This document shows, piece by piece, positions 1 to 10,791 of a DNA stretch of 35,000 bases; the first letter of the stretch is position 1, and each line of letters opens with the position of its first letter. A program made the translations under genes and the position numbers. This DNA comes from Chromera velia. Taxonomy: Eukaryota > Sar > Chromeraceae. The stretch is taken from the NCBI GenBank assembly GCA_018398765.1, contig JAHBMJ010003590.1, positions 94,148 through 129,147 on the forward strand, written 5' to 3'. Under the pieces are notes generated by a model. It was not told the origin of the DNA, made no database searches, and saw only the letters and a program-made list of their open reading frames with translations.

Positions 1-42
1 CAGGCAGGCAGGCAGGAAGGAATAAGGGGAATCATGAAGGAA
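1..42. repeat. (CAGG)n microsatellite at window edge
   Basis: The window opens in a CAGG tetranucleotide run that decays into GGAA/GACA-like purine-rich sequence. The same CAGG/CAGA family recurs at 3.4-4.6, 10.5-10.6 and 12.7 kb, so it is a genome-wide low-complexity theme. No gene is visible before 164. Confidence 0.8.
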
Positions 43-163
43 GAAAGACAGGAAGGGACAGACTTCAGAAACTGTAGATAGTCCAATTCCTAAACAGTGA
101 TCCAGACTCAGCTTGAGCTGGAACAAGTCGGGACCTTCAGCGATCGAGCGCGGGTACATGCCT

Positions 164-1111
164 TCATTCATTGCCAAGCTTCTGCTCTTGTGCAAACTTG
201 ATGAATTTGCGCGTGAAATGAAACTCGTCACACCCTTGCCGGTACACACACGCCCGTTCTATGAGGTGCAGCAGCAATTCGGCCGCCTTGAGCTCTTCAT
301 TTTTTATCAACTGTTCCATAAGAAACAAGCGATCAGGGCGGCTGAAGAACTTCCCCCTCCCACCACCGAAGATTTCTTGACAGAGTCGCGCCCTCTCCAG
401 CTTTCGCGGCATGACCAACTGAGACTCAACATCCAGCTCTGTTGGATACATCCAAGCAAGAATGTCAGACATCGCAACCTTCTCAGAGAACTTCAACTCA
501 TGGATGGTAGGCTTGCCATGCTTTTTTCTCGAGCGATTTTCGACGATGGATCCATGGACCCTGCATGGCGCTTGGAGGGCGTGCTTGCTGATCACATCCC
601 AAAGATCCATGAGAAAATCCGGATTGCTGGCTGCAAAACGAAGTGTCATATCAGCATTTGTCCTATCAACACCCAGACTTCCATCTCCCTCAAATATTCC
701 CCGAACAAGGTCACTGTAGTGCTCTTCAAACGCGGAGTCCAGCCTCGGTAGACGGATGAACCTGTGCTTCTGAGAGTGGGAAAAGTCTTCCCTCACGGAA
801 TCTCTTTTCAACATCTCACAAACACTCTCCCACAGCCGTGTGCAGGAGATTCCTAAGTGAACAGCAGGATGAGGTGTACCTCCCAGGGTTTGGGTGTAGA
901 AGGAGATGGGATGGGAACTCTCCAAAACAGCTTTCAAACGCTGCAACCACACGTAGTCTGTATATTTCTGTCCCCACCGAATGACACGCTTGGCAGCCAC
1001 ACTTCCATCTGTCAGCACCGCACCGAAAAACCAGCAGGTCTCTGCCGAATTAAGGCCATTTATGAGAAAATTGGAATTCACAACATGTTTTCGTCCCATT
1101 CTTAATGCCAT
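164..1111 (-). CDS. Free-standing LAGLIDADG homing endonuclease-like protein (315 aa)
   Basis: This is a single uninterrupted ORF. Two LAGLIDADG-type helices are visible: WFFGAVLTDG at residues 27-36 and LVRGIFEGDG at residues 135-144. The spacing of about 108 residues is that of a monomeric two-domain enzyme. The Asp just before the last Gly, the metal-binding catalytic residue in this family, is present in both motifs, so activity is possible. The N-terminal GRKH..NSNF stretch before motif 1 resembles the lead-in seen in many such ORFs. The family cuts long DNA sites and normally spreads introns or inteins. Here the gene is not inside a recognisable host gene: an in-frame TAG sits three codons before the chosen ATG and the stop is TGA. 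A second ATG four codons later is an alternative start. I infer a nuclear selfish endonuclease or a domesticated derivative; its target cannot be seen. Confidence 0.8.
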   Translation of the reverse strand: MALRMGRKHVVNSNFLINGLNSAETCWFFGAVLTDGSVAAKRVIRWGQKYTDYVWLQRLKAVLESSHPISFYTQTLGGTPHPAVHLGISCTRLWESVCEMLKRDSVREDFSHSQKHRFIRLPRLDSAFEEHYSDLVRGIFEGDGSLGVDRTNADMTLRFAASNPDFLMDLWDVISKHALQAPCRVHGSIVENRSRKKHGKPTIHELKFSEKVAMSDILAWMYPTELDVESQLVMPRKLERARLCQEIFGGGRGKFFSRPDRLFLMEQLIKNEELKAAELLLHLIERACVYRQGCDEFHFTRKFIKFAQEQKLGNE

Positions 1112-1729
1112 CTTGAACTACGCGGTTCCAGCTGATGGAGACGTAACTCGATCGCGTCTCTCTTGGCTTGTGGACAAAAGTTGAGCGGAATGCTTTGGTA
1201 GCAACAAACTGTTTCTTGGAGACATGTATACTTTTTATTAGAGACGGGAGTCCGACGCGCTACAAGAATCGGCACCAGATCCAACGTTCCTTCCTGGGCA
1301 CTGACCCTTCCTGACATCAAATACGCTGATGTACGCTGACCTTCCGCTCTGCACCTCCGTACACATGAATCCCACTGTAGTGCAGCATTCAACCTATTGC
1401 CGCATTTTTGCTCTTTGATCGGAGCATCACTGCCGCCTGACTCCCCTGGAACAATCCGAAAAGTGCCAATGCATCATTTGATCGAATCGCATACAGCTAT
1501 CGATACATATTACTTAGTATGCATCTGACGTACGCAAGCGTGCGAACAGCCCCGGAAAGCCCCCTAATCTGTGAGTTAATTTTTTTTTTCTAACCTTCCT
1601 GGCTGCAGCTGCAGTGCAGCAGTTGCTCATTCTGCTGTATTCTGCTGCTGAAATGTACGAAGTAGTACGAAGGTTTGTTTGAATCCGGCCTGGCGGTACT
1701 TTACGGCTTAGCTTCGCATTATTTCGCGT
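1112..1729. other. Upstream flank of the endonuclease gene
   Basis: No gene is visible here. A 96-aa minus ORF (1102-1392) ends just inside the endonuclease start and has no recognisable motif. The stretch contains the CCCCGGAAAG block at about 1552 and a TGCAGCTGCAGTGCAGCAG tract near 1605-1623. It lies 5' of the minus-strand endonuclease gene, so a promoter here is plausible but not shown. Confidence 0.4.
1546..1571 (+). promoter_or_regulatory. CCCCGGAAAG block upstream of the endonuclease gene
   Basis: The words ACAGCCCCGGAAAGCCCCCT share GCCCCGGAAAG with 6439-6454 and 22825-22840, which both lie near gene starts. This copy is about 440 bp upstream of the endonuclease ATG and lacks the TGCATGC context of the other two. 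A regulatory role is inferred only from recurrence. Confidence 0.25.
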
Positions 1730-2480
1730 AAAGAAGAAGAAGGTCTATAAAGTTATATAAAGTTTTGTATATACACCTTACGATTCATTTTTTTAACAAA
1801 ACTTAACCGTAATTCGGAGATATTCGAAGACAATGGTTTACAATAGTTTTCTAATTAACAAAAAAAAAAAAGACTGTACCAAACGGAAGTTCAACAAGAA
1901 GGCCTGAAAGGTTGTACGACGTTGCATCGACGCAATGTACATACATGTAGGACATTGTGGGTAACATTCTATAATGTTTTAATTTAATATTTCTAGATAT
2001 GTTCAAAAGATTAACTATAGATTTAACATAAGTTAACCTGCAAGTTACTGGAGAAGTTAACTTAATATATAGGCAGTAATAATACCATTAGAAAGTAATA
2101 TCTTTGTCAATCAATATCATGAGAGAGACTCAGACAGTGTCACAGTGAACTCAAGTTGTAGCTATCAATTATTAGATTAATAAGAAATTTTAGTCGAAAA
2201 CGTAAATTTATGAATGCCAGGATCTGAAATAAATATTTATTTATATGTTTGAGCTTACCACTGCATGAATTTACTAGTAACTACTAGTAAGATATAACCA
2301 GGAATGTAGAGTTCTTGTGAAGTATGTTTATAAGCGTTGTTTTGCTAGAAAGACTTTAGACTCTCCCAGTTTCTTCCAAAATTCTTTGGTCAGTCTGCAC
2401 ATCCTTCAAAGAGATTTTCTGACTACAATTTAAACAGACTGCTTTAAAAAGTGCATACACCTTAGGCTTTTCCCCTGGAC
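1730..2480. other. AT-rich island 1
   Basis: Base composition switches sharply to strongly AT-rich sequence with many TTAA, CTAG and ACTAGTA words and few CpG. No ORF of interest is found in either strand. It lies between the 5' end of the endonuclease gene and the 3' end of the small minus-strand gene. It resembles the other three islands in texture, though I could not align them by eye. Confidence 0.6.
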
Positions 2481-2602
2481 TCTCATACACATACATGCAA
2501 ATTCCCCCCCAAAGTTTCCTTTCTTTATTGTTTGTTTCCTCCAGATTTCTTTTTTCCATCCATCCACACCTCAGTCGGGAATACAGTGAGTCAATGAGTC
2601 CC

Positions 2603-5270
2603 TCAGCATGTGGTCAGGCTGTACAGTCTGCACGCCTCCAAAGCTTCACTCAGGGGCTGCAGCGTCTGCACGAAGACCTCGGGGTCCTGGCCGAACACGT
2701 GACGCTCACGTTCGAGACGCTCCACCGGGGTGTAAAGGAGACCGCGACGACCGACCGCCTTGAACCACCCGAACACCACCTCTCTCTCCGCCTGCAAGCA
2801 CGAAAGCAAGGAGGTAGATGAAAGCGTGCAGAGGGCCAAAGTACAGGCAGATAAGCAGGCAGAGAGACGCTACACAGAAGTCAAAAGAACGTCTCTCTAT
2901 GCTGAATGAGTGAGGCAAGAAAACATAGTCATACTGAAATGCGGGAGCTCCTCCACCTCACGATGAAAAAATCGTCCAAAGTCCCTCCAAATTCATTCAT
3001 GAGGGAAAAGGGACTAGTTGCTGAAGTTGAGCAAGAAGTCCAACCGTCACACGCACAGACTGCCGATCGATCGACCAGGCCACTGACCCATCCAAGTTTT
3101 TGGAAAACGCTGTTGGTACGGACCCACGGACCTCCAACTTTCAGACGCCGACCCCATTTCTTCTAACCTCTGCACATCTGTTGTTTTTTCAGAGTCCCGG
3201 AAAGCGCCTCATTCACAGTCACTCAGGGGGGGCGAGGAAAGACACAGAGACAGACCAGAACAGACAAACAGAAGCGCCGACACGAATACAGGGTCCGAAG
3301 TTCAACAACCACTTGATCGAGTTTACCTCTGATGCCCTTTTCTGTTTACCACTGTGCACTTTCAAGTACAGTACAACAGTGACGCAGAGAGAACATACAG
3401 AGACTTACGCGACTTCTCAAAAAGACTATCACAGGCAAGCAAGCAGACAGGCAGGCAGAGAGGCAGGCAGACAGGCAGGCAGGCAGACAGGCAGGCAGGC
3501 AGACAGGCAGGCAGGCAGGCAGGCAGACAGGCAGACAGACAGACAGACAGACAGGCAGGCAGACAGGCAGGCAGGCCGAGTTTACCTCTGATGCCCTTTT
3601 CTGTTTACCACTGTGCACTTTCAAGTACAGTACAACATTGACGCACAGAGAACACACAGAGACTCACATGAGTTTACCTCTGATGCCCTTTTCTGTTTAC
3701 CACAGTGCACTTTCAAGTCAAGTACAACATTGACGCACAGAGAACACACAGAGACGTACACGACTTCACAAACAGACTATGACAGGCAGGCAGGCAGGCA
3801 GACAGGCAGACAGGCCGAGTTTACCTCTGATGCCCTTTTCTGTTTACCAATGTGCACTTTCAAGTACAGTACAACAGTGACGCACAGAGAACATACAGAG
3901 ACTCACACGAGTTTACCTCTGATGCCCTTTTCTGTTTACCACTGTGCAGTTTCAAGTACAGTACAACATTGAGGCACAGAGAACACACAGAGACTCACAC
4001 GACTTCACAAACAGACTATCACAGGCAAGCAAGCAGGCACACAGGCAAGCCGGCAGGCAGGCAGACAGGCCGACTTTACCTCTGATGCCCTTTTCTGTTT
4101 ACCAGAGTGCACTTTCAAGTACAGTACAACAGTGACGACAGAGAACACATACAGAGACTTACGCGACTTCACAAACAGACTATCACTGGCAAGCAAGCAG
4201 ACAGGCAGGCAGGCAAAGAGGCAGGCAGGCAAAGAGGCAGGCAGGCAGACAGGCAAGCAGGCAGGCAGACAGACAGACAGGCAGACAGGCCGAGTTTACC
4301 TCTGATGCCCTTTTCTGTTTACCAATGTGCACTTTCAAGTACAGTACAACAGTGACGCACAGAGAACATACAGAGACTCACACGAGTTTACCTCTGATGC
4401 CCTTTTCTGTTTACCACTGTGCACTTTCAAGTACAGTACAACATTGACGCTCAGAGAACATACAGAGACTCACACGACTTCACAAACCGACTATCACAGG
4501 AAAGCAAGCAGACAGGCAGGCAGGCAAAGAGGCAGGCAGACAGGCAGGCAGGCAGACAGGCAGGCAGGCAGGCAGGCAGACATGCAGACAGACAGACAGA
4601 CAGACAGGCAGGCAGACAGGCAGACAGGCCGAGTTTACCTCTGATGCCCTTTTCTGTTTACCAATGTGCACTTTCAAGTACAGTACAACAGTGACGCACA
4701 GAGAACATACAGAGACTCACACGAGTTTACCTCTGATGCCCTTTTCTGTTTACCACTGTGCACTTTCAAGTACAGTACAACATTGACGCACAGAGAACAT
4801 ACAGAGACTCACACGACTTCACAAACAGACTATCACAGACTACAAAAAATGCGGAATCCTGGATAAGCAACCGCCCACGCGTTCGTCTTCCGGTCCGCCT
4901 CCCTGCGCCTTCAACAAATGTTCCAGCATCGATCACATCATCCCGTGTGTTCAGGATTCCCGTCGACAGAGAGGGGGAGGGGGTTTTCGGCTGCACGAAG
5001 TAACTGTTCCGTCTGCAGAGTTCACCAGACGGAAGCCAATTCCCAACCTGCATCCACATCATCATTCATCTATCGAGTCGGATGGAAACGCTTAGACCTA
5101 CCAAAAGAGACGAAGACAGGCATATGATCCAGCACGACAGGACAGCGAGCACAGCACATGCAATGAGGATCGAAGAGCGAAAGAGAGGGGGTAATAAATG
5201 TACCGTGCATCTTCTGTCTCCTGTCGAGCAGCGCCGAGACCTCGTTCCCTCCCTCGGTCTCGATCGTCAT
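2603..5270 (-). CDS. Small three-exon protein, 104 aa, unrecognised
   Basis: My model is exon 1 at 5270-5204 (starts MTIETEGGNE, donor GTACAT), exon 2 at 3020-2962 (contains SPFSLMNEFGG, donor GTGAGG) and exon 3 at 2791-2603 (contains VVFGWFKAVGRR, ends in TGA). Splice phases agree: exon 1 ends after one base of a codon, exon 2 supplies two and ends in phase 0, and exon 3 starts in phase 0. Together they give 315 nt, exactly 105 codons. A TATA-like word lies about 40 bp upstream of the ATG. The product is small, soluble-looking and charged, with no signal peptide or membrane segment. I do not recognise the family. Intron 1 (2183 bp) would contain the composite minisatellite at 3315-4840. Exon 3 is the best-supported piece. 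The link to exons 1 and 2 rests on phase and splice words only, and further exons may exist. Confidence 0.45.
3315..4840. repeat. Composite minisatellite: ten copies of a ~92-bp unit with CAGG/CAGA spacers
   Basis: The core unit begins at GAGTTTACCTCTGATGCCC and runs about 92 bp to a GAGACTCACACGA end. Ten copies start near 3319, 3583, 3671, 3817, 3909, 4073, 4293, 4385, 4632 and 4724. Some are joined head to tail. Others are separated by a second module (ACTTCACAAACAGACTATCA) followed by a variable CAGG/CAGA tetranucleotide run of up to 160 bp. The alternation of core-core and core-module-run gives a higher-order pattern. ORFs on both strands here (QAGRQ or CLPACLP repeats) come from the repeat. 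Confidence 0.9.
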
Positions 5271-5307
5271 TCCGTTTGCTCTTCTAGTTTTTCTACCTCG
5301 ATCGTGC

Positions 5308-5320
5308 CAGATATATAACG
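5308..5320 (-). promoter_or_regulatory. TATA-like element for the small minus-strand gene
   Basis: Read on the minus strand the sequence is CGTTATATATCTGG. It lies about 40 bp upstream of the proposed ATG at 5270. The distance suits a TATA box with a short 5' UTR. Short TATATA words are common in this genome, so support is modest. Confidence 0.3.
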
Positions 5321-5526
5321 CGTTTTTCTTTCGCTTAGTTACTCCGCGATCGACGCATACACGCACCTTCTCAGTTGTTGGACCCCTCTGTGACTGTTAG
5401 CAGCTTCCCTTGTCGTCTCTCGCCCGTCTTTCCGTCTCTTCCTGGTCTTCTTCGAGATCGCCGCAGTTCTGCCGGAAATACAAGGCAGGAAGGAGAAAAA
5501 ATCAACTGTCATCTTCTCATACAAGC

Positions 5527-5695
<169 letters not shown>

Positions 5696-5874
5696 GGTGT
5701 GTTCTCTTCTCTGACCCTCACCTCCCCGTCCCCCCATTCCCTCCTTCAACCGACCGCAGGTATAAGGAGTGGCCAGCTCCTTCAGAGAAAGGCAGAACGC
5801 TATCAACAGCATCTCCACTGAGAAAGGGCCACAGTCCCAAAACCCCCATTTTTTGACCAAAGAAGCAGTTGCAG

Positions 5875-6018
5875 ACGCCCCGACTGCAGAAGGCCCTCGC
5901 GCAACACCAAGAAACGTATACCCTACCATCTGAGCAACAGATTGAGATCATTTCGACACCGTCATCCGCGCTATCTGCCCTCGAATACTCAGCATTGTAC
6001 AGGATCGGACCAGATTAG
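5875..6018 (+). CDS. Possible terminal exon of an unrecognised plus-strand gene
   Basis: After a plausible acceptor (AAGCAGTTGCAG) an open frame of 47 codons runs to a TAG. It contains LQKALAQHQETYTLPSEQQ and then IISTPSSALSALEYSALYR, which reads like protein, not repeat. The upstream microsatellite has the sense-strand polarity expected of an intron. A competing open frame from about 5765 contains [15 protein letters not shown]. No convincing start or first exon was found between 5340 and 5530. I do not recognise a domain. Confidence 0.22.
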   Translation, partial: TPRLQKALAQHQETYTLPSEQQIEIISTPSSALSALEYSALYRIGPD

Positions 6019-6302
6019 TCAGCTCTCCTCCCCCCATGAGACCCGACACGGCTTCCAGCAGCCTTCTTTCCCCCGCAGTAAATCAACAATCCTGCCACTG
6101 ACGCTACCCACTAGACAGCCAGAGCCTGAAGGGAAAGCTCGCCGGTAATGATTCTCCGGCGGGGTTAATGAACGCTGCTCAGACTTTGAGTTCGGGTGTT
6201 CTAGCTGTATGCGGCCTCCCGCTGTCTTCCGTGCACGTGTCTAGGTCCTGTAAACTCCATGCAAAGTTGCAAACTCCACAACAGGTGCATGTGCAGCTGC
6301 CA

Positions 6303-6617
6303 GATATATATATATATATATAGCTGCCAGATACATGCCAGATACTGCTGCTATATATATATATATATATACTGCTGCTCATGCATGCATGCATGAGAAT
6401 TAAGCATTCATGCATGGGGTTGTGGGAAAAAAATACGTGCATGGCCCCGGAAAGTATATATACGCGTGTGGGGCACTTAATGGAAAGGTATCCGCGGTTT
6501 GCGCGGGGTCGTTCGCACGCACAAATTCTGACTTGTGTGGTGCAACACTGCATGCCTGTACGTATACCTACGCACATAATTAGCTTGCAACATGTATATA
6601 TATATATATATATATAG
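6303..6617. repeat. Three (AT)n tracts around a TGCATGC cluster
   Basis: AT dinucleotide runs of about 20 bp occur near 6304, 6352 and 6594. The first two are embedded in repeats of the words GCTGCCAGATA and ACTGCTGCT. Any of them could supply a TATA function for the ankyrin gene, but they are too long and repeated to call a TATA box. Confidence 0.7.
6381..6480 (+). promoter_or_regulatory. TGCATGC cluster with GCATGGCCCCGGAAAG block, upstream of ankyrin gene
   Basis: Overlapping ATGCATGC palindromes (6381-6395 and 6410-6416) are followed at 6439-6454 by GCATGGCCCCGGAAAG and at 6470-6480 by GGGGCACTTAA. The same order (TGCATGC, GCATGGCCCCGGAAAG, a short spacer, GGGGCACTTA) occurs at 22781-22863. 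The GGCCCC and GGGGCAC arms could pair imperfectly. The cluster is about 320-420 bp upstream of the ankyrin ATG. TGCATGC is the binding word of some apicomplexan AP2 factors; use here is inference. Confidence 0.45.
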
Positions 6618-6798
6618 GCAGTCAGAATCCGCCTACCTTCAATTGCTGACAATTTGCCGTTCAGGCTGGGAGCTAGACCAGACCACAGGGAAGTAAAGAA
6701 ACTGCTTTTGAACCATACAGACGCTTGCCTTTTGTTTAGACGGGAGGAGAAGGGAGGGAGAGGCAGGTTTGAACCTCGAACAACAGTGAACAACAGTT

Positions 6799-8249
6799 AT
6801 GCGACTGAACCAGACTGAGCTGGACGCCATCGTTGCGTCATTGGCATCTGCAGTGAAGAAGGTGGGGCTGCGCATTCGTTCAAGACTTATGACACCCACT
6901 ACAGCCAAATCAATCCAAAAGAGCCTCGCAGCTCTTCATGCAAGGCTTGACGAAAGTGTGCGCAACACGTATGCGTTTGATCTTTGTCATCTTGAGGATA
7001 GTGTTGGCCTCGATGTCATCACTGCCATAAGTGCCTTTCAGCCCACTTCATCCGCTCAACTCTACACTACACTGAAGCGTGGGGAGGAAACCAATGACAT
7101 CCGGGACTTCACCATGCTGCTGAAGTATGGTGCGCAGGTGAATGAAATCGTCGAGGGGGAGACACCTCTGACGAGGGCGATAAAGAGACTACCACAAGTT
7201 TACAAGAGAGAGGCGGTGAAATGCCTCTTGGACAGTGGTGCCGACCCCAATATGCAGAACAACAAAGCTGAGTCCCCTGTCATCCTTGCACTGAAGACAG
7301 ACGCTGGCTTCTCCTTGCTTGCATGCATGGAGAGGCGTCTATTTATGTCCCTCGACCATGCCCTCGAAGACAACGGGGAAGAGTTCGGGTTGAAGGGGCA
7401 GAGGCTCCTCTACAGAGTTGTGGAGGGGGGGGGAAGCGGGCAGTGAAAGATATGATGCACGCCTTCACGTGTGCGGGCGTCCCTTTCGTGGCCCTGCTTG
7501 ACCCTGCACGACTCCAGGGTGACGCGGGAGGCGGAGGTCGCGGGGGGATTGGCGTTTGTGTGGTCGCGGGATGTCGAGGGAGCTCTGGGGATCACCAAGG
7601 CGCCCGGGGGGAGAGCAGTGCCGATCCCCAAGGATCATGTTCTGCGGGCGCTGAGGGACCCTAAGCTAGCCCCAGAGCTCTTCAAGCTCATTGGGTTTTT
7701 TCGGGAGAAGGGAGCCATCGGGCAGGCGAGGGAGGGCTTTTCAAAGCACTCTCTCATCGAGCTCTCCTCAGATGAAGAGAGTGATGGCCGTGGCGAGAAG
7801 GGGAAGACTGCTGAGAAGGCCGACTCCGGGGAGGATCGGCCTGCAAAGAGCACGAAGAAGGAGGGGGAAGAGAAAGAAGATTGAAATTGCTGAGTGGAAG
7901 GGCGGGAGAGGAATGCAAAGAATGTGCAGGAAGCAGTAACGGTGGGGCGCGATCACAGGATTTCAAGAAGCAAACTCCGCTCATGTACGCATGCAAGAAG
8001 GGAAAACTTTCAGTTGTTCAGAAGGTTCTTGACCTGATCAACGCTCCTGAATCAGCTTCTGAGCTGCAAGCTCACATCGACCTCAAAGATGATGACGGGA
8101 ACACCGCGCTGTTTCTCGCTGCGAAGGCGGGACACGCGGCCGTCGTGTCTCTCCTGCTCTCTCGCGGTGCCAATAAAGACCTGCAGAACAACGTTGGCAG
8201 AAAAGCAAAGGATGTTGCTGCAAAGAAGCTTCAGCATCTCCTTCAATAA
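6799..8249 (+). CDS. Ankyrin-repeat protein, reading frame interrupted
   Basis: The start is ATG at 6799 and the end is TAA after KLQHLLQ. The first segment (6799-7446) has an N-terminal helical part and ankyrin units, including MLLKYGAQVNE and CLLDSGADPNMQNN. The last segment (about 7930-8249) has further units with TPLMYACKKGKL, DDDGNTALFLAAKAGHAAV and LLLSRGANKDLQNN. Between them lie a non-ankyrin part (GGLAFVWSRDVEGALG) and a Lys/Glu-rich linker. The frame changes at a run of nine G (7425-7433), returns at a run of six G (7542-7547), and changes again before 7959. The first two changes flank a coding-looking stretch (MMHAFTCAGVPFVALL), so they are probably homopolymer errors. The third may be an intron (about 7781-7929, donor GTGATG, acceptor TGTGCAG) or another indel. 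Ankyrin proteins bind other proteins; the partner is unknown. Confidence 0.7.
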
Positions 8250-8329
8250 GTAGGCGATTGACAATTCATGAACGACGTTGAACGTTTATCACAGTTGGTA
8301 ATCTTAGGCATTATCCGGCCTGGTCACTG

Positions 8330-8930
8330 TTACAGTAATATATTCAAACCTAGGCACAAACATTTTTTATTGTCTTATGTTCTTCAATTTTTTTATGTAT
8401 AGTTATTATTCTAAGTTATATGTGCATGTGTTTTTAAATTTTCTAACTGACACATTTTTTTTTAATTTAAAAGGCAAAGTGGGACTCAGATTAGGAATCA
8501 AAATTTCTAGTAAAATTTAGAATGAGGGTTATGGGATTACTACCTGGATTAGCCTTCGATAGGCTATAAAGTAAAACAATTTGAAAGCCATTCATTTCAG
8601 TGATCATTTCACATATAGCAATGATAACATCCTGAATAGTAGTACTAAACTTTAATAATATTATAGTTCTCCTAGTAAGAACTAAGAACTTTAAACATTT
8701 ATATATTATATAATGAAACATTGAATGACAACAACTGAAATACATTTTACCGTCAAAAATATAAGTGATAAGTCGGGGTCTAGATCGGGGTTTAAATTTT
8801 TTATCTTCAGAGACTCTGATTTTTTTAAATCAACGTTTCAAGTTATTAGTGTTCAATACACAGTATAGAATTATCTAGGGCTAGTTATTGCCCTGACAAG
8901 CCAGGAACCAAAACTCGTGGACCCCGCGCT
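8330..8930. other. AT-rich island 2, between convergent 3' ends
   Basis: This strongly AT-rich stretch, with long T and A runs, starts about 80 bp after the ankyrin stop and ends about 150 bp before the JmjC gene stop. The two genes converge on it. I see no gene and no obvious repeat unit. It probably holds the 3' UTRs and polyadenylation signals of both genes. Confidence 0.6.
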
Positions 8931-9077
8931 ACTCTTCGATACTATTCATTGGTTTGACCCGATCTAGACCCCACTGGCAACTTGGAGTGGACGTGCGTGG
9001 CTGTTTCCTTGATGACCACCAGTTGCCCTTTTTCTTTCATCGAGGGTGTCGCCTTCAACAATGCATGACTCCTGTGT

Positions 9078-10680
9078 TTATCCCCATCCCCCTCCTCCAC
9101 CTTTTTCCTGCAGCCTTTTCCAAAACGAAAACCCCGCTGTCTGGTCTCTGCTCCCTGCTGCTGGTGGTGGTGGCTGAGAGGCATCCGGCACTTCTCGATC
9201 CTCTCCAAAAAGGGAACCTGTTGTCTCCTGGTCTGTCGCATGGCTGGTTGGAGGGTTTGTTGATGGGGTTTCCAGGTGTCCAGGGGCACTACACGACTGC
9301 CTCTCAGTCTCCAAGCATCCGTTCGAAACGACAGGATTTTCCCCGCTTCCACGGCTCTGCTTCCTTGCGGCCAGAAGCGAGGACAGGCGATTGAACGAAC
9401 AGGAAGCACCACTCGAAGGCCCCTCACCCCCGTCTCCTTCAATAGACGTGGCGCCACCGCCCCCGTCTCCCTCCTCACCTCTCATGAGCTCCGGGCGTTC
9501 CCTCCGGAGGGCGGCGTCAAATTCGTCCCCGAGGGTGGACCGTCTGCTCTCTGGAACGCCTGCGGGAAGGGAAGGGATGCATGAGGTCGAAAAAGAAAAA
9601 GCGAGCTGGCTGTTGAGGAAGAAAAAAGCATGTGCAGACGCCTGGACAAGCACGAAACAAAAACACGCCGAGGCAGTGGTATCGCGGTTGACACTTTTGT
9701 CGCAGCTGTCTTGCATTCCCTCCCTCCCTCCCTCCGACAGCGTCTGACGTCCAATTGACAGCATTCATGAATGAATCCACCTACCTACCGGAGATCTGTT
9801 CCTTCCTGTTGTGGAGGAAAGAGCGCACGTGCTTGAGAGCCCTTGGAGAGACGAAGTTCTGTGTGATGGCGATGGTCTCATCCTCAACGTTCAACACGGC
9901 ATGCCACCAGCCTGCAGGACTTACAGGGAAGGCAAAAGAAGGGAGAGCTTGGACTTCGTGAATGTGAGCGTTGTGTTATTTCATGTTACTCGTCCTTGTG
10001 AGAAGAAAAAGCAGGAGAGACAAAAATGTCTGTTCACTGGGACAGACAAATCTCGAGAGTACGTCCTCAAAGGAAGGGATGGCATCTGCTCAAGAAGTCA
10101 GTTTCACCCGGGTAGCCTGTCAGCCAAACATGGTCTCAACTTGTGTTCATTTTCTCTGACTTCTTCTTCTTCTTCGTCAATGATGGGATTATGGAAAGGA
10201 GGGGGAAAGAACCTATGATTGTTGTCTGCAACGTCTCGCAAAGCGTAGGGCAAAGAAAGTTGTTTTTTGGCTCGGTCTAGCTCGGCCGACGTACCTCGAG
10301 GAACGAAGATGACGTCCCCTGCATGGACAGTGGTCTCTAGAAGCGTGTATCCACCTGCATGCAGGCAAATTAGTGTGCGTCGATCTTTCAAAGATGAAAA
10401 CAAGCACGTGAAGCCCTTCGTCTGGCTGACTGATGGAACTACCGACTGAGTGACTGATTGACTGACTTACAGAAAGGAGACAATCAGGCAGGCAGGCAGG
10501 CAGGCAGGCAGGCGGGCAAGCAAAAAAAGAAAGACAGACAGGCAGGCTGGCAGGCAGGCAGGACGGTAAGGAAAGAGACAGACAGACAGAACTACAGGCA
10601 GACAGACATGTGTTGGATTTGTCCTTTGCAGCCTCGTAGAAGTTCAGGTACCATTCCACAAGGGACACGGGCTGGGTCAC

Positions 10681-10726
<46 letters not shown>

Positions 10727-10740
10727 ACAAACACATCACA

Positions 10741-10791
<51 letters not shown>

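Noticed and set aside
1102-1392. 96-codon minus-strand ORF upstream of the endonuclease
   Set aside because: It is in a different frame from the endonuclease, with no domain or splice site that would join the two convincingly.
3100-4866. Overlapping ORFs with QAGRQ, CLPACLP and MHFQVQYN repeats
   Set aside because: They are produced by the minisatellite and CAGG/CAGA runs on both strands and show no non-repeat domain.
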